From positions 1 to 6,161 of the forward strand of contig JAKSDL010000674.1 in NCBI GenBank assembly GCA_022360105.1: a stretch of 6,161 nt of DNA, read 5' to 3'. The notes beneath the pieces are model-generated. The model was given only the letters and a program-made list of their open reading frames with translations. It had not been told where the DNA came from and searched no databases. This stretch comes from Pseudomonadota bacterium. Lineage in GTDB: Bacteria; SAR324; XYD2-FULL-50-16; JAHJRI01. Below are positions 6,080-6,161 of the stretch, piece by piece. Within the stretch, counting starts at the first letter, position 1. Each line of letters starts with the position of its first letter. The translations under genes and the position numbers were made by a program.

Positions 6080-6161
6080 ATGTTTGATATACAGACTGTG
6101 TTGATCCTGGTGATTATTTTCCTTGCCACTTTTGTGAATTCAACCCTTGGTTTTGGGTTGG
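6080..6161 (+). CDS. Amino terminus of a probable TauE/SafE (TSUP) family anion exporter (3' end missing)
   Basis: Only 27 codons are in the window. From the ATG at 6080 the peptide begins MFDIQTVLILVIIFLATF and continues VNSTLGFGL. One hydrophobic helix runs into a small-residue turn with S-T-L-G-F-G. That arrangement is typical of the first repeat of TauE/SafE sulfite/organosulfonate exporters, which are inner-membrane proteins of about 250 residues with two related halves. An ATG at 6061 is in another frame and stops after eight codons. No good ribosome site precedes 6080, so the start is tentative. The substrate cannot be inferred. The gene is separated from the toxin region by the non-genic stretch and is probably unrelated to it. 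Confidence 0.55.
   Translation, partial: MFDIQTVLILVIIFLATFVNSTLGFGL

Noticed and set aside
1..6161. CRISPR array, tRNA, rRNA or insertion-sequence ends
   Set aside because: I saw no regularly spaced direct repeats, no tRNA-like cloverleaf, no rRNA motifs, and no transposase gene or paired terminal inverted repeats.

Overview
The window is accessory-type DNA, probably from a member of the Bacteroidota. That assignment is an inference: base composition is moderately A+T rich, some starts have no clear Shine-Dalgarno sequence, and an effector plus TPR-immunity layout of this kind is familiar from that phylum. It could be another Gram-negative lineage. All genes I can support lie on the + strand, and both ends of the window cut through a gene.

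Layout. Bases 2-3439 hold the 3' part of one very large modular gene. Its first visible residues (SVSEQIMRMP) match the segment that normally sits beside DUF4157 in cargo proteins of extracellular contractile injection systems (eCIS). An acidic linker, a long helical region, a Gly-rich hydrophobic region and a Thr/Asp repeat linker follow. The protein ends in a domain of about 110 residues that I read as a GH-E type HNH/endonuclease VII-fold nuclease toxin. Bases 3456-3872 and 3884-4303 hold two tandem, paralogous TPR proteins of about 139 aa, the likely immunity proteins. Bases 4304-4516 are an unbroken reading frame with no ordinary start codon, probably a gene remnant.

Bases 4552-5223 encode an unrecognised 223-aa helical protein. 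Bases 5245-5718 encode a 157-aa protein with two transmembrane segments and a small C-terminal domain. Bases 5719-6079 have no convincing gene but carry short protein-like fragments. At 6080 a gene begins whose first 27 residues look like the amino terminus of a TauE/SafE (TSUP) anion exporter.

How the parts work together (inference). The large protein would be a delivered or contact-dependent nuclease effector. The TPR protein directly behind it would protect the producer. The second TPR copy may be a spare immunity gene from an earlier toxin tip. The two downstream genes are probably a separate small unit; nothing in their sequence ties them to the toxin. No structural eCIS gene is visible here, so the delivery route rests only on the DUF4157-like edge.
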